Shown: in pieces, positions 30,884 to 40,089 of the stretch
Layout of the letters: each line of letters begins with the position of its first letter
Numbering within the stretch: position 1 is the first letter of the stretch
From: Durusdinium trenchii
Taxonomy: Eukaryota > Sar > Dinophyceae > Suessiales > Symbiodiniaceae
DNA length: 64,000 nt
Assembly (NCBI GenBank): GCA_963970005.1
Contig: CAXAMN010021001.1
Coordinates: forward strand, 50,540 to 114,539
Reading direction: 5' to 3'
The notes under the pieces: generated by a model
The model's database searches: none
Told to the model about the DNA's origin: nothing
Seen by the model: the letters and a program-made list of their open reading frames with translations, nothing else
Position numbers and translations under genes: made by a program

Positions 30884-32203
30884 GAGTTGGTGGTCTCCAA
30901 ATGGAGACAACTGGACTCCACGGCTTTTCCTTCAAGTGTGGGACATGGCCCCCTTCTGCGAGGCTTGCTGTCAGTGAGGCCTGGCGAGCCTTTCGTGGAC
31001 AGTTGCACTGCAGGGTGGGCTGAAGAAACTCATTTTGTGCGTGAAGCTTTCTTAGAAGGGGCTTGCGATGCTGTCCAGGTTCATATTGATGCTGCTTACT
31101 ATTTCCCTGTTTGGGAGCCAATGCCTCGAATTGACAAGCGCGAGCGAGCTGAGCACAGGGCAAACCCTTCAAGAAGTGTTGGTGTGGCAGTGAACCCACG
31201 TTTTTCAGCAGGTTTTTCCAAAATAGCTTCTTGGTCCTTGGCTGGAGAAACAATAGACGCTGCGATGCATTTGGTTTCCACACTGTCCCTTCATGGTGCG
31301 ACTGACAGCGCAGAAGACAAAGTGGTGAATTTGGAGAGTGTGTTGGGCCCCGAAACATTCCAACGAGGCAAATCGCTACCGGTCCTTTTCATCCCACCCG
31401 TGATCGGCCAATTGATTTTTGCAAACCAGTGGCGCCACTTGGCTGTCAAGGCATCTTGGGCAACGCAACATTTCACTGCTTGGTTTGCGCATTTACCTGA
31501 AGCGTGGTTGCAGGACCGGGCTGGCGAGAGAGAGAATGATATACCATTAGCCGCTTTGACAAAAGCTAGCGCTGAAGCTTGTGTTGAGCAACTACGAGAA
31601 GCCAGTGGGTTGCTGCAAGCTCGAGGCATTTTGCAGGATGACATGCGCGCAGCTTTCAACAAATGTGCAGCGGCTTTGACTTCGCATTGTCGGTCTATGT
31701 GCCCTTCTCAAAAGTCTTTGCAACATGCCAAAGCCTTGACGGAATCCTTCATCCAGCAAATCTTAGCTGCGATGGATTTGAGAAATCGCGGGCTTCTCAG
31801 GCGACATGCGAAGAGGTTTTTGCTTTGTTTCCCGGAAGCTGTGAGACCTTCCATGCAGCGTTGGGCAGACAAAGTTTTTGCTAGCAGAAGCAAATTGAAC
31901 CGCGGGCAGCTGTACCTGGACATTGCCATGCTTGTATTCCAGCACCGGCGCTTAAGCAAGCTTGGTCCTCTCTACAGGTATGCTTGGGGAGATGCTTCGA
32001 CGAAGAGGCCTTTGGAAATCTACAATTTGAGGTACCGTTTTCTGCCGCAATGCCACGCAGTCTCGCTGGCCAGAGCTTGGAAGTGGTTGTGCTTGCATAC
32101 GCCGGAAAGTAGCGTGGTGAAATTGGTTACGCTTTCCTCAAGCCCCTCCCATGTGTTCAGGCTTCAAAGTAGAAAGTTGATGTCTTCTGGGTATTTCAAG
32201 TAA
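30884..32203 (+). CDS. Large unrecognised ORF, probable exon 1 of a split gene
   Basis: Open from 30884, just after CGCAG, for about 438 codons. There is no good ATG at the beginning (it reads ELVVSKWRQLDS), so it looks like an internal exon. Content is helical and Leu/Ala-rich (ALTKASAEACVEQLREASG ... LQHAKALTESFIQQILAAMD). It may splice from GTAGAA at 32169 to CAG at 32243, a 75-nt GT-AG intron that keeps frame with the next ORF (LQS|LDEDADGENAEAL). No known domain. The coding strand and composition match the neighbouring ORFs. Confidence 0.5.
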   Translation, partial: ELVVSKWRQLDSTAFPSSVGHGPLLRGLLSVRPGEPFVDSCTAGWAEETHFVREAFLEGACDAVQVHIDAAYYFPVWEPMPRIDKRERAEHRANPSRSVGVAVNPRFSAGFSKIASWSLAGETIDAAMHLVSTLSLHGATDSAEDKVVNLESVLGPETFQRGKSLPVLFIPPVIGQLIFANQWRHLAVKASWATQHFTAWFAHLPEAWLQDRAGERENDIPLAALTKASAEACVEQLREASGLLQARGILQDDMRAAFNKCAAALTSHCRSMCPSQKSLQHAKALTESFIQQILAAMDLRNRGLLRRHAKRFLLCFPEAVRPSMQRWADKVFASRSKLNRGQLYLDIAMLVFQHRRLSKLGPLYRYAWGDASTKRPLEIYNLRYRFLPQCHAVSLARAWKWLCLHTPESSVVKLVTLSSSPSHVFRLQSRKLMSSGYFK

Positions 32204-32243
32204 TTAGATTTTGCTCGTTTAATTGAACTCAACTTCCGCTCAG

Positions 32244-33910
32244 GCTTGGATGAGGATGCTGATGGAGAAAACGCAGAGGCGCTTCAGCGCGAAAGGTCAG
32301 TTCATTCTCAGTCTTTGTTTGACCATATTGAGCTTTGCACTCAGCTTCCGCAAATGCTTGGCAAAGGCCGCGTGGGCCTGGTTGACAAAGTCGGTGCGCA
32401 CGTTCATTCAACTTTGTTGGAGAATGGTGGACAGCTTGAACCATTGAAGGGTGCCTTGAAGTCTGTAGTTGCCTGGTGCAGTGACATGGGAGTGGAATCT
32501 GGCATCCCACAGTGCCAAGTGAGTTGCGTTGAAAAACTTCTCCCCAGCTTTATACGCCCAGCCCGGATCCACATATTGGAGCACGATGAGGATGGGTCCA
32601 TAGAAGATGGTGGGTTTGCTCCTCAGCCAGCCAATGAGAACTTCATGCCCAATGCCGTGCAAATGCCGGGCACTTGCCACGCAATACACAATGCTTCCTT
32701 GGACTTGGATGGGGCTCCGTGAATGTTCTCATGGTTCATTGAGGGGGTTGAAGCGTTGGACAGCTTGATTGGGAAACCCCGCAAAAGGGACAGATTTGTG
32801 GAGGTTGTGCTGGCCAAGACTGAACACTATGCTGAGGGGAAGGTGCTCTTTAGGAGCTTCTCTGCGACCTTGTACCGCGAGCGGTGGGGAGAGGTAGCCT
32901 CTTACTTGCGGCAGGCTTGGCCTTTGCTACGCTTCTTGCGCCAGTTTTGGGACCAAGTTGCTTATGAGAGCGGCGATTCAGAAAGAGAGGACCAGGCCAA
33001 CCTTGCCAAACTTACAAAGCTTCTCAGAGATGATGTTTTCTTTGTCTACTGGCAAATTCAGATGAACTTGCGGGATGTCACCCAAAAGCTTTTACATTGG
33101 GCAGAGGGCTGCGCTTGCCACCGGCACCTCCACAGTTGCAGTCACCACATGCGTGAGAAGTTCCTGCGGAAAGAAATCTCTTGCCCAGAGGATGTTGCTT
33201 GCACATGCCCGATGATGGGTTGCCGCGGGCCAGAGTTGGCAGCGGGGCAGCTTGATGTGTTTGCGCAAGAAGTTTTCCATGTCCAGTTTCATGAGCTCGT
33301 CATGAACTGCGGAGTGGTTTTGCAGTCTGAAACCTGGGCATCTCTGAGACAGGAATGGTTTAAAGGAGGTGCTTTCATTCGAGAGAACTTGAAAATCCGG
33401 CTTGGCTTTTATGAAGCCCTCCCATGGGTCATTCTGGGGGGCGCTCACCCTGATGAAGAAACCGCCAAATCTTGCTTGAAGAAAGGGCTTGACCTATGGG
33501 ATGCTTTGCGGCCTGATGCCGTGGCTTTGCAACACAAGCTTGCGTCAGATCTATTCAAAGCTGGGCCGCTTCGGCAAGAGCCGCTAGGGTTTCTGGCTTC
33601 TGATGATGTGAAAGCTCTACAAGAATGCCCATTGTTGGAAGCTTTTCTGGCCCCACTCAGTTTTGTCCAGGTTGCTGAGCGCATTATTGAAGGGGCTCAC
33701 AAGGATCTCGGACCCATTCCCAAGCATGGTGGCATGTCTGCTCTGTCCATTCAATTGAGAGCCCCCCAATTGACACGCTGCCTGGAACTGGAGCCTGCTT
33801 GTTTTGGAGACTTAGTTGACGCCTTCGTGGAATGCCAGAAAATCAAGAAGTTTACAGAGATCTTCCCAGGGTATGCAAGCTATCCTGACCTCAAAGCTTT
33901 TCAACTTTGA
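32244..33910 (+). CDS. Large unrecognised ORF with one in-frame TGA
   Basis: It continues the previous ORF after the putative intron: LDEDADGENAEALQRERSV ... Then one TGA at 32720-32722 interrupts an otherwise open frame that runs on (MFSWFIEGVEALDSLIGKP) to TGA at 33908. A Cys-rich block (CACHRHLHSC ... CTCPMMGCRGPELAAG) near 33110-33245 could bind metal. Near the end is IEGAHKDLGPIPKHGGMSAL. The protein is unlike any family I can name. The stop could be a decay mark, an error, or the boundary between two proteins, since ATG follows it directly. Confidence 0.5.
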
Positions 33911-34407
33911 CAAGTGCTTATGTAGCAGCAATCCGCAAGATTCTCTATCGCGATGCGCTTTCCCAGCATGCTGACACATCTGAAGCACTTGCCTGGCATC
34001 AGGGCCGGAAGAAAGTATCTTGCAAAGATAAAACAATCGCAGTTTTGTAGTACTTTTAAAATTCACCACGACAGATCTGATCAGTAATGTTCACTGTTAC
34101 AAGTTCTTTACCCCTATTTCTAACCTAATGCATGCATAAGCGGGGGGTAAATTTACCCCCCAGATTTGCCATAACCATAAGCCGGCTATACCTTTTACCA
34201 GTACACTCTACTCCTTATGCCTTTTACCAGTGCTTATCACGAAAGCTAGCGTGCTAGCTGAGTTGTTCTTTGCTTTAGCAATGTGGTGTGCTGGGCTGTG
34301 AGGGTGTGTGATGCCACCCAAGTTTGTTGGGATTCTTTTTGGGTTTAAATTTTGGGGGCAATTGTCTGCGTGGTCAAAGGGTGTTTTGGTTCTGATGGTT
34401 TCTCCAT
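33911..34407. other. Spacer with a perfect 20-bp palindrome
   Basis: About 500 bp of non-coding DNA. It includes the exact palindrome GGGGGGTAAATTTACCCCCC at 34142-34161, and two copies of ACCTTTTACCAGT/GCCTTTTACCAGT near 34190 and 34219. No ORF is supportable. Confidence 0.7.
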
Positions 34408-35004
34408 TTGTGTAAGGAACAAGACCGGCTCCGCCAGAGCTTCAAGCAAGATCAGCCCCCATTGTCTACAATTACTTTGTTTGGAAACGCGATGGTGGCG
34501 CATTGCCGTGAGCTGATTGGGGAAGACACTGGTGCAATTCTTTCTGTGGCGGATGAGTATTTCATGCCCTTGGTCCTCCGTCCTTCAGCCATTCATCGCC
34601 CAGCGCACGCACCTTGCACCATACCCGACATGGACAAGAATGACATGACTGTATGCGCTTTGGAGAATTTGGGTGACGCTGGCCAGCTTCCAATTGTTTC
34701 TGCTTTGCCGAGCTCATCAGGGTGTGTTCTGAACCTGGCCAAGCGCCTCCGCGAAAGTGAAGTTGGGCTGGATGCTTTTTTGAATTCTGTGAAGATTTGG
34801 AACAAGCCTGTGCAAGTGCTCCTGTCCCTCCCATCAATCTCAGGCGCGCAGATGGCGCTGTCAAATTTTCTGAAGCGTTTTGTGGATCAAGGTGCTCTGC
34901 CTGACGCAAATTTTGGCGTGTGCCCAGCAGGTGAAGAACATGATTTTCTGGATGCAATGGTTGAAGCTGGCCTTGCTGAGCATACAGCGTCCCAGTTTAT
35001 ATAA
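34408..35004 (+). CDS. Unrecognised ORF of the methyltransferase block
   Basis: About 198 codons after a TTTGTGTAAG|GAAC acceptor-like site, ending at TAA 35004. Composition is globular (LSTITLFGNAMVAHCRELIG ... LPSSSGCVLNLAKRLRESEV). The frame is in the same strand as its neighbours and may be an exon. No domain recognised. Confidence 0.4.
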   Translation: MCKEQDRLRQSFKQDQPPLSTITLFGNAMVAHCRELIGEDTGAILSVADEYFMPLVLRPSAIHRPAHAPCTIPDMDKNDMTVCALENLGDAGQLPIVSALPSSSGCVLNLAKRLRESEVGLDAFLNSVKIWNKPVQVLLSLPSISGAQMALSNFLKRFVDQGALPDANFGVCPAGEEHDFLDAMVEAGLAEHTASQFI

Positions 35005-35153
35005 CCCACCATGGGGGTTGAAGCGCTCATTTTGAGCGCAAGGTTTGAAAGACGTGTTTGTTCCCAAGCGAGCAAAGGGGATGATTCGTGTTTGATGACC
35101 TGGGCAAACATATTGTTAAACTAGATAGGTAGATAAGCTAGCTAGCTGATTGA

Positions 35154-36374
35154 TTGATAGGTCTCTTTTCCTCTCTTGGAAAGCATTTGTCTGAGGTGAT
35201 GGGCGCTCGCTTGACCCATGATGCAATGCCCAAGTTGGTGTTCAACCACATGCTGGCAGAGCCCCTTTGTCTTGATTTCCCTCGCCCGCTTCCATATCAA
35301 GATATGACGACCTTGGAGCTTATGGTAGCCATGCGACAGAAGGGGTGGACGTGGGCGCAACTTCCTGCCAAGGTGGCTGACCGTTCCAAGTTGGCTTACA
35401 AGGTGGGCGAGGCGTTAGTTTGGTACACTTCCGGGGTCACAGTGAACAATGCCTATTTGTGCTGCCTGCTGACTGCAGAGGAGTTGCTAGCGCGGCATCA
35501 AATTGACACGATTCCACATGGCCTGAGCGCTGAGATTTATGAGGCCATACTGAAAGGGGTCCAACCAGCTTGTGCTATTCGGGCTATTCAGGATGGTCAA
35601 AGTAGGGCAAAAAAAAGAAAACCACCACTGGGAATTTGTGATGTTGAGCTGGGCAGCGAGCCTGGTGACGTGGTTGTGCCAGCTGGTAAGAAGCTTCGGA
35701 ACAGAGCCTCACAGCCGCAGCCTTTAGCAGCTGATGTCCTTCTAGATTCTGAAGATGAAGCAGGTATAGCCTTTTTGGCGGAGGCCTTTCCTGATCCGTC
35801 GCCGGCGCTGGGCTCCAGTTCACAGAGGGAAAGGCCGCGAGACGATGGGCCTCGGGCGCCAGCCCCACCGGCGCCAGAAGCCGTTGAACCTTTGGGCTCT
35901 TCTGCCCCAGAGGGCAGGCAACGACACAGACTTGAAAAATGGGCCTCGTTTGCGTTCAGCCGAAAGACCAACCCAAGAGGCATTGAGGTGACCTGCCGCT
36001 TCCACCGCTTGAATGACAAGACGCTTTGTAAGAAGTTTCTCCGCTGTGATCCTGGAAATGAACACCAGGCTGTGACCAAGTTGCGCCACTGGTGCAACCA
36101 AGCCTTACGATTTGACAGACAGCGTGCCCACATCAGAATGCCTTTGCGCGATCAGGACATTCCAGATGAGTCTGTGGTCTTTGGGCAGAAGCTGGAAGCT
36201 TCCCCTCCTTCCAAAGCACCAACTGATGTTGAGCTGGATGCGGACGCGGGACCTGTTGCTCCTAAGGCCAAGGCCCAGCGTCAGAGAAAGGCGAAGCCGA
36301 AGCCTAAGGCCGCCGCGTCTTCATCGTCCTCATCCTCAGATAGCAGCTCGACCTCCAATTCCTCCTCAAGTTGA
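35154..36374 (+). CDS. ORF with a Cys/His motif and acidic-basic tail
   Basis: About 400 codons, open from 35154; the first convincing codons are near VMGARLTHDAMPKLVFNHML (35190), after a possible TCTGAG acceptor. The middle is Pro/Glu-rich. Near 35930-36110 lies WASFAFSRKTNPRGIEVTCR ... LCKKFLRCDPGNEH, then LRHWCNQALRFDRQRAH: a C/H-rich block of a kind that recurs in dinoflagellate element proteins and may bind zinc. The end is Lys-rich, then a run of Ser (SSSSSSSDSSSTSNSSSS) before TGA. DNA binding is an inference. Confidence 0.45.
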   Translation: MIGLFSSLGKHLSEVMGARLTHDAMPKLVFNHMLAEPLCLDFPRPLPYQDMTTLELMVAMRQKGWTWAQLPAKVADRSKLAYKVGEALVWYTSGVTVNNAYLCCLLTAEELLARHQIDTIPHGLSAEIYEAILKGVQPACAIRAIQDGQSRAKKRKPPLGICDVELGSEPGDVVVPAGKKLRNRASQPQPLAADVLLDSEDEAGIAFLAEAFPDPSPALGSSSQRERPRDDGPRAPAPPAPEAVEPLGSSAPEGRQRHRLEKWASFAFSRKTNPRGIEVTCRFHRLNDKTLCKKFLRCDPGNEHQAVTKLRHWCNQALRFDRQRAHIRMPLRDQDIPDESVVFGQKLEASPPSKAPTDVELDADAGPVAPKAKAQRQRKAKPKPKAAASSSSSSSDSSSTSNSSSS

Positions 36375-36410
36375 TTGCAGGCCAGGTTGAAGACATTTTG
36401 TTGATCCCAA

Positions 36411-36930
36411 GTAGTAAGGCCTCCGATCTTAGAATTTTGAAGGTGTCCGATATCGCGCTTGTATGGCCTATAAACAGACATTTTTCGGACACCTCCGTTT
36501 GTGTCAGATACAAGTCACTGAGCGCCACAAGCACCCACGAGTTCCGTTTGTATACTTTTGTTCTTGCAGGCGATGCTGATGAGTTCCAGTCGGAACAGCT
36601 GCGGATTTGTCAAGGCAGGTAAAAGAGAACAGAAACCTAAAAACAGGCCAGAAGGTCAAATCAGTCAAGTTCACTGCTTTTGCAATAAGACCCCAGATCT
36701 TGGAATTTTGAGGCGTTTGAAGGTGTCCGAAATTGAGTTGGTATGGCCTATATAGAGGCGTTTTCTGGACACCTCCATTTGTGTTAGATACACTTCACTG
36801 TTGTATACTTTTGTTTTTGCAGGCGTTGCTGACGGATTCCAGTCAGAACAGCTGTGGATGCGTCAAGGCCAGGTGAAGGAGGACAGAAACCTAAACAAAC
36901 CAGGGGTCAAGTCAGTCAAGTTCCCCATCT
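36411..36930 (+). repeat. Tandem duplication of an exon-like unit with hairpin (period 280 bp)
   Basis: Unit 1 and unit 2 each contain, in order, GAAGGTGTCCGA, TTGTATGGCCTATA or TGGTATGGCCTATA, GGACACCTCC, a T-rich tract ending TTGCAG, a 49-50 nt exon-like piece (36570-36618 and 36823-36872; both encode AD(E/G)FQSEQL), and a GT donor-like end. AGGTGTCCGA (36441-36450) pairs with TCGGACACCT (36485-36494). In unit 2, AGGTGTCC (36721-36728) pairs with GGACACCT (36767-36774). Confidence 0.6.
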
Positions 36931-37260
36931 CATCAAAGTCATTACTGACTCTTCATTCTCGCCTCAACTTTTCCAAGCAAGCAGTTCCATGGCAGACTTT
37001 GCTGTTGCAGGCGCTTTCCTTGTTGAATATACCTGGGCCCTCTCAGGCTTTGTCAAGGCAAGGCCGGGTGATGTCTCAATCATTGAAAAAGAAACAAGAA
37101 AGGACGGAACTCAACCACAATCAAACTGTCTGCAATATTTTGTGTGCCAGCTGCAGGTTCTTGCTTGTCCCTACCCTTTTCTGTTAGTTTATGCGACAGG
37201 TTTGCTTCTTGGCACCCCTGGCTGAAAGAAAGCAACAACAATGTGATATGCTAAGGTCAC

Positions 37261-37516
37261 CGCGAACGTGCGCGACATCTGCGCGAACGTGCGCGATCTC
37301 AACCATCTCAACCCCCCCCACGCGACCGTGCGCGACCGTGCGCGAAGGATGCGCGACCGTTTGCCATGTTGAGTGGTTTTGTACAAAGTGATGTTATCTT
37401 ATCACTTCTGCAAGCGTGCGCGACATGTGCGCGACCATGCGTTGTGAAGTTTTCAGCGCGCGCTATGTGTTTTTGTTTTCCGCGAACGTGCGCGAAGGTT
37501 GCGCGACCGTGCGCGA
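37261..37516 (+). repeat. Cluster of GCGCGA motifs upstream of the methyltransferase gene
   Basis: Within 256 bp the hexamer GCGCGA occurs about eleven times, mostly as GTGCGCGA or TGCGCGACC, in three bursts (37261-37360, 37414-37440, 37481-37516). Surrounding DNA is not unusually GC-rich. The spacing is irregular, so this is not a simple tandem repeat. Confidence 0.8.
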
Positions 37517-37634
37517 TCATGGTGCCACGCGCAGCCCTTCCAAGGTTCAACGTTGACCAATTCAAGAAGGAAGCATTTTTGCAAACCGTTGAAACTTATG
37601 CAGGCTTGTGCAATGTTTTTATGTGTGAGAGTTA

Positions 37635-37890
37635 CCTTTTTGGAAAAAAGCAGTGCAGGATGGTTCAATCTTTCATTTTTCCTTCATTGCATTACATGTT
37701 TCTCTTTGCAGTCTTTGTTGGAAAGGAGCAGTCCAGAATCCTTCAATCTTTGAGTGTTTTCCATCATTCCACTCCCTTTTTGTCGCTTGCAATCTTTTTC
37801 GGAAAGAATCAGTGCAGAACGCTTCAATCTCTCCGTTGTTCCATCGCTCCATTGCATTTTGCTCTCTAGCAGTCTTTTTGGGCTAAGAAA
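37635..37890 (+). repeat. About 80-bp imperfect tandem repeat, 3.2 copies
   Basis: Units begin near 37635, 37712, 37793 and 37873 with (C/T)CTTTTTGGAAA-like sequence. They continue AGCAGTGCAGGA or similar, then TTCAATCTTT, TTCCATCATTCC, and end in a pyrimidine tract with TTTGCAG, CTTGCAA or CTAGCAG. The ends look like splice acceptors, so the units may be duplicated intron ends. Confidence 0.7.
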
Positions 37891-37924
37891 GTCGGCTGCC
37901 CGTATTGAGTGGAATTTTGGAAGC

Positions 37925-39463
37925 ATGGTTGACAGTGGCGCCGATGAGCGCGCGTTCAAGTTCCGGCGGTTGAGCTCGGAAGGGTTCCAAAACATGATCC
38001 CAGACTCGAAGCCCATGCACCAAGCTTTGTGTGATTGGCCTTCCTTGTGTCCCACAATTGAGAGCGTGCTTGCTGGAGGGCCTGGCATTGAATCCCAGCT
38101 GTCGCGGAGGCTCTCAAGTCGATCAGGAAGGATGTGGCTGTCATCCTCTTACTCCGGGCTTTGCACCTTTGACTTTTGTTATATCCGCCTGCGGGAAGCT
38201 TGTCAGGGCATTGTGCCTGATGGTGCTCTCATCAGCTCCTACATTTGGAGTGCGCATGAAGTGGACGACAAAGCCCGCTATGTGCTTCTGAAGTCGGGTC
38301 ACTGTCCACAGCATGTCTTTGGTGATTTGCGCCATCAAGTGGAAGAGGAGGTGCTCCACAAGATGGATTTTGTTGTGAAGACATTGAAGACCAGAGCGTC
38401 GGAAATTCCAGACACCCTCACGCAAAAGGAAAAGAAAAAGAAATTGGATGACCTCAATGACAAGTGCATGCGCAAGCTTTTTGCTCTTGTGCGCGCCGCG
38501 TGGGACAACGGGAAAGTGAAGGAGGAAGGGTATTGCTTCAACCACAAGCAAAATTGCCCATACAAACCACCTTTGATCCAGGGCGACGTTTGGCTGGAGA
38601 CTGGTGGTAATACCTGCATTTCCTTTTCACCCCAAGGCAGCCGTGGCAGATGGCTCCACGAAAGTGCAATTCCATGCGCCATTTGGCTCGTTCTTTTTGG
38701 CTGCCGCAAAGGCGATTGGCTTTTGCAGGAATGCTCCCACCTCTTCAACACTGAAGAGGCCCTCTCGGCAGCTTTTGCCGCTGCTGGCGTGGACTATACC
38801 ATATCAGCTCTCAAGATTAGCCCCACAGATGTTGGTGTACCCATGCGCCGCCCAAGGCGTTTCAGTTGGTCCGTGAGGTCTGACAAGTTCGAGATTTTGT
38901 GGCCGATCACTTTCGAGAACTTTCACCAAATTTGTGGGGCAGAACCACTTGGCTCTGGGCATGATTTCTTTTGCGCTGACAGTGACATGGTGAAGGATCA
39001 GTTTGAGCAGCTGGCCCAGAAGCGTTGGGGGGGGCATGTCCCTGACGGTCCGTGGATTGAGTTTTTGCCTGCCGGCTACAAGACCAGACTTCTTGGATAC
39101 AGGGACTATGAGAAAGAGGGGGGTAATCCCGAAGGTGTTGTTCCCATCTTTGACTTGAGCCAGAGTGTGACTGTCCGCAAAAAGTTCAGTTCCATGTTGC
39201 CATCTCCCTTGTGCAAATCCATGTTCTGGAGTGAGAAGGCCCGGCGGGAGATGCTGAGTCAAGAGCTTATGTGCGCGATGGGTTGGCCCATTCCAGGATT
39301 GGTGCCAGATGCCAACGGGAAAACCAGACGCTGTCCCTTGCCTGACAACTTCTTTCAGGCTCTGAATGACGCAGCGGTTTTTAAGCTGCTGGGTAATTCG
39401 GTTCACTGCCGGGTGGCCGGCCTGCTTTTGGTATTTTCAATGGCAGTGACCAAGCAGAAATAG
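37925..39463 (+). CDS. C5 cytosine DNA methyltransferase
   Basis: A 512-residue protein if read from ATG 37925; the frame is open further 5' without ATG, so an upstream exon is possible. Methyltransferase motifs appear in canonical order: motif I WLSSSYSGLCTFDF (residues 71-84, SAM binding); WSAHEVDDKARYVL and QHVFGDL (II/III-like, 108-134); motif IV GGNTCISFS with the catalytic Cys near 231; motif VI WLLQECSHLF with Glu near 269; motif VIII DVGVPMRRPRRF (302-313); motif X LLGNSVHCRVAGLL near the end. A 90-residue insertion rich in Lys separates III and IV. The usual PCQ is replaced by NTC. The enzyme would move a methyl group from SAM to C5 of cytosine. No chromatin-reader domain is seen. 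Neighbours are unrecognised element-like ORFs, so it may be element-encoded. Confidence 0.75.
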   Translation: MVDSGADERAFKFRRLSSEGFQNMIPDSKPMHQALCDWPSLCPTIESVLAGGPGIESQLSRRLSSRSGRMWLSSSYSGLCTFDFCYIRLREACQGIVPDGALISSYIWSAHEVDDKARYVLLKSGHCPQHVFGDLRHQVEEEVLHKMDFVVKTLKTRASEIPDTLTQKEKKKKLDDLNDKCMRKLFALVRAAWDNGKVKEEGYCFNHKQNCPYKPPLIQGDVWLETGGNTCISFSPQGSRGRWLHESAIPCAIWLVLFGCRKGDWLLQECSHLFNTEEALSAAFAAAGVDYTISALKISPTDVGVPMRRPRRFSWSVRSDKFEILWPITFENFHQICGAEPLGSGHDFFCADSDMVKDQFEQLAQKRWGGHVPDGPWIEFLPAGYKTRLLGYRDYEKEGGNPEGVVPIFDLSQSVTVRKKFSSMLPSPLCKSMFWSEKARREMLSQELMCAMGWPIPGLVPDANGKTRRCPLPDNFFQALNDAAVFKLLGNSVHCRVAGLLLVFSMAVTKQK

Positions 39464-40089
39464 CGGAAGCCCGCCATTGCGCGGCGGCGCATTGATTGAG
39501 CTTTGAAAGAGCTTTGTTGCCGGTAGAGGACACTTGTTTGTTGAGGTGCCAGCAAGATGGTTCATGGTTTAATTTCGTGATGTTTTTATCAAAGGGGGAC
39601 CAAAGCTCGGAAGGTTTTGTCGAGGAAGCAGACTTTAGCGGCCGCGCCTTTCCAAAACAATTCCGCAAGAGCACAAACTCTTCCTGGCATTTCCAACAAC
39701 CTTCCCTTCAGTGTATGTTTCTTGTAGCCTAGACAAACTTTGCCTTTTGAGACACGTGCTTTCTATTGTTGAAAAGCTTGTAGTGCACTACCATCGCCTG
39801 ATCCATTTGTCATTGGCGCTGCCCCATGGTACAGGTCTGGTTGTTTGGGGCGGTGAGTTTCAATGCCTTATGCTCAAGGCAAGGCGCAGCAGCACGACGA
39901 CTACAAAGACATTTGTTGTGTTGCTCGCAGTTCTTTCACTTTGCCTTTCAGTTATGTGCTTTTGAACTGAAAGAGATTCATTTCTGGCGGTGTGGTTTTT
40001 GTGTGTTCATGTTGCATGCCAGTCAATCCTGTTGGTGCCTCAGCTGATTCCGTGACTCAAGTTGAGGGGGGCGCCCATAGCCTGTGTCC
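39464..40089. other. Spacer
   Basis: 626 bp of T/G-rich DNA between the methyltransferase stop and the next ATG. Nothing supportable by reading; it may contain a 3' UTR and an intron or promoter. Confidence 0.4.
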
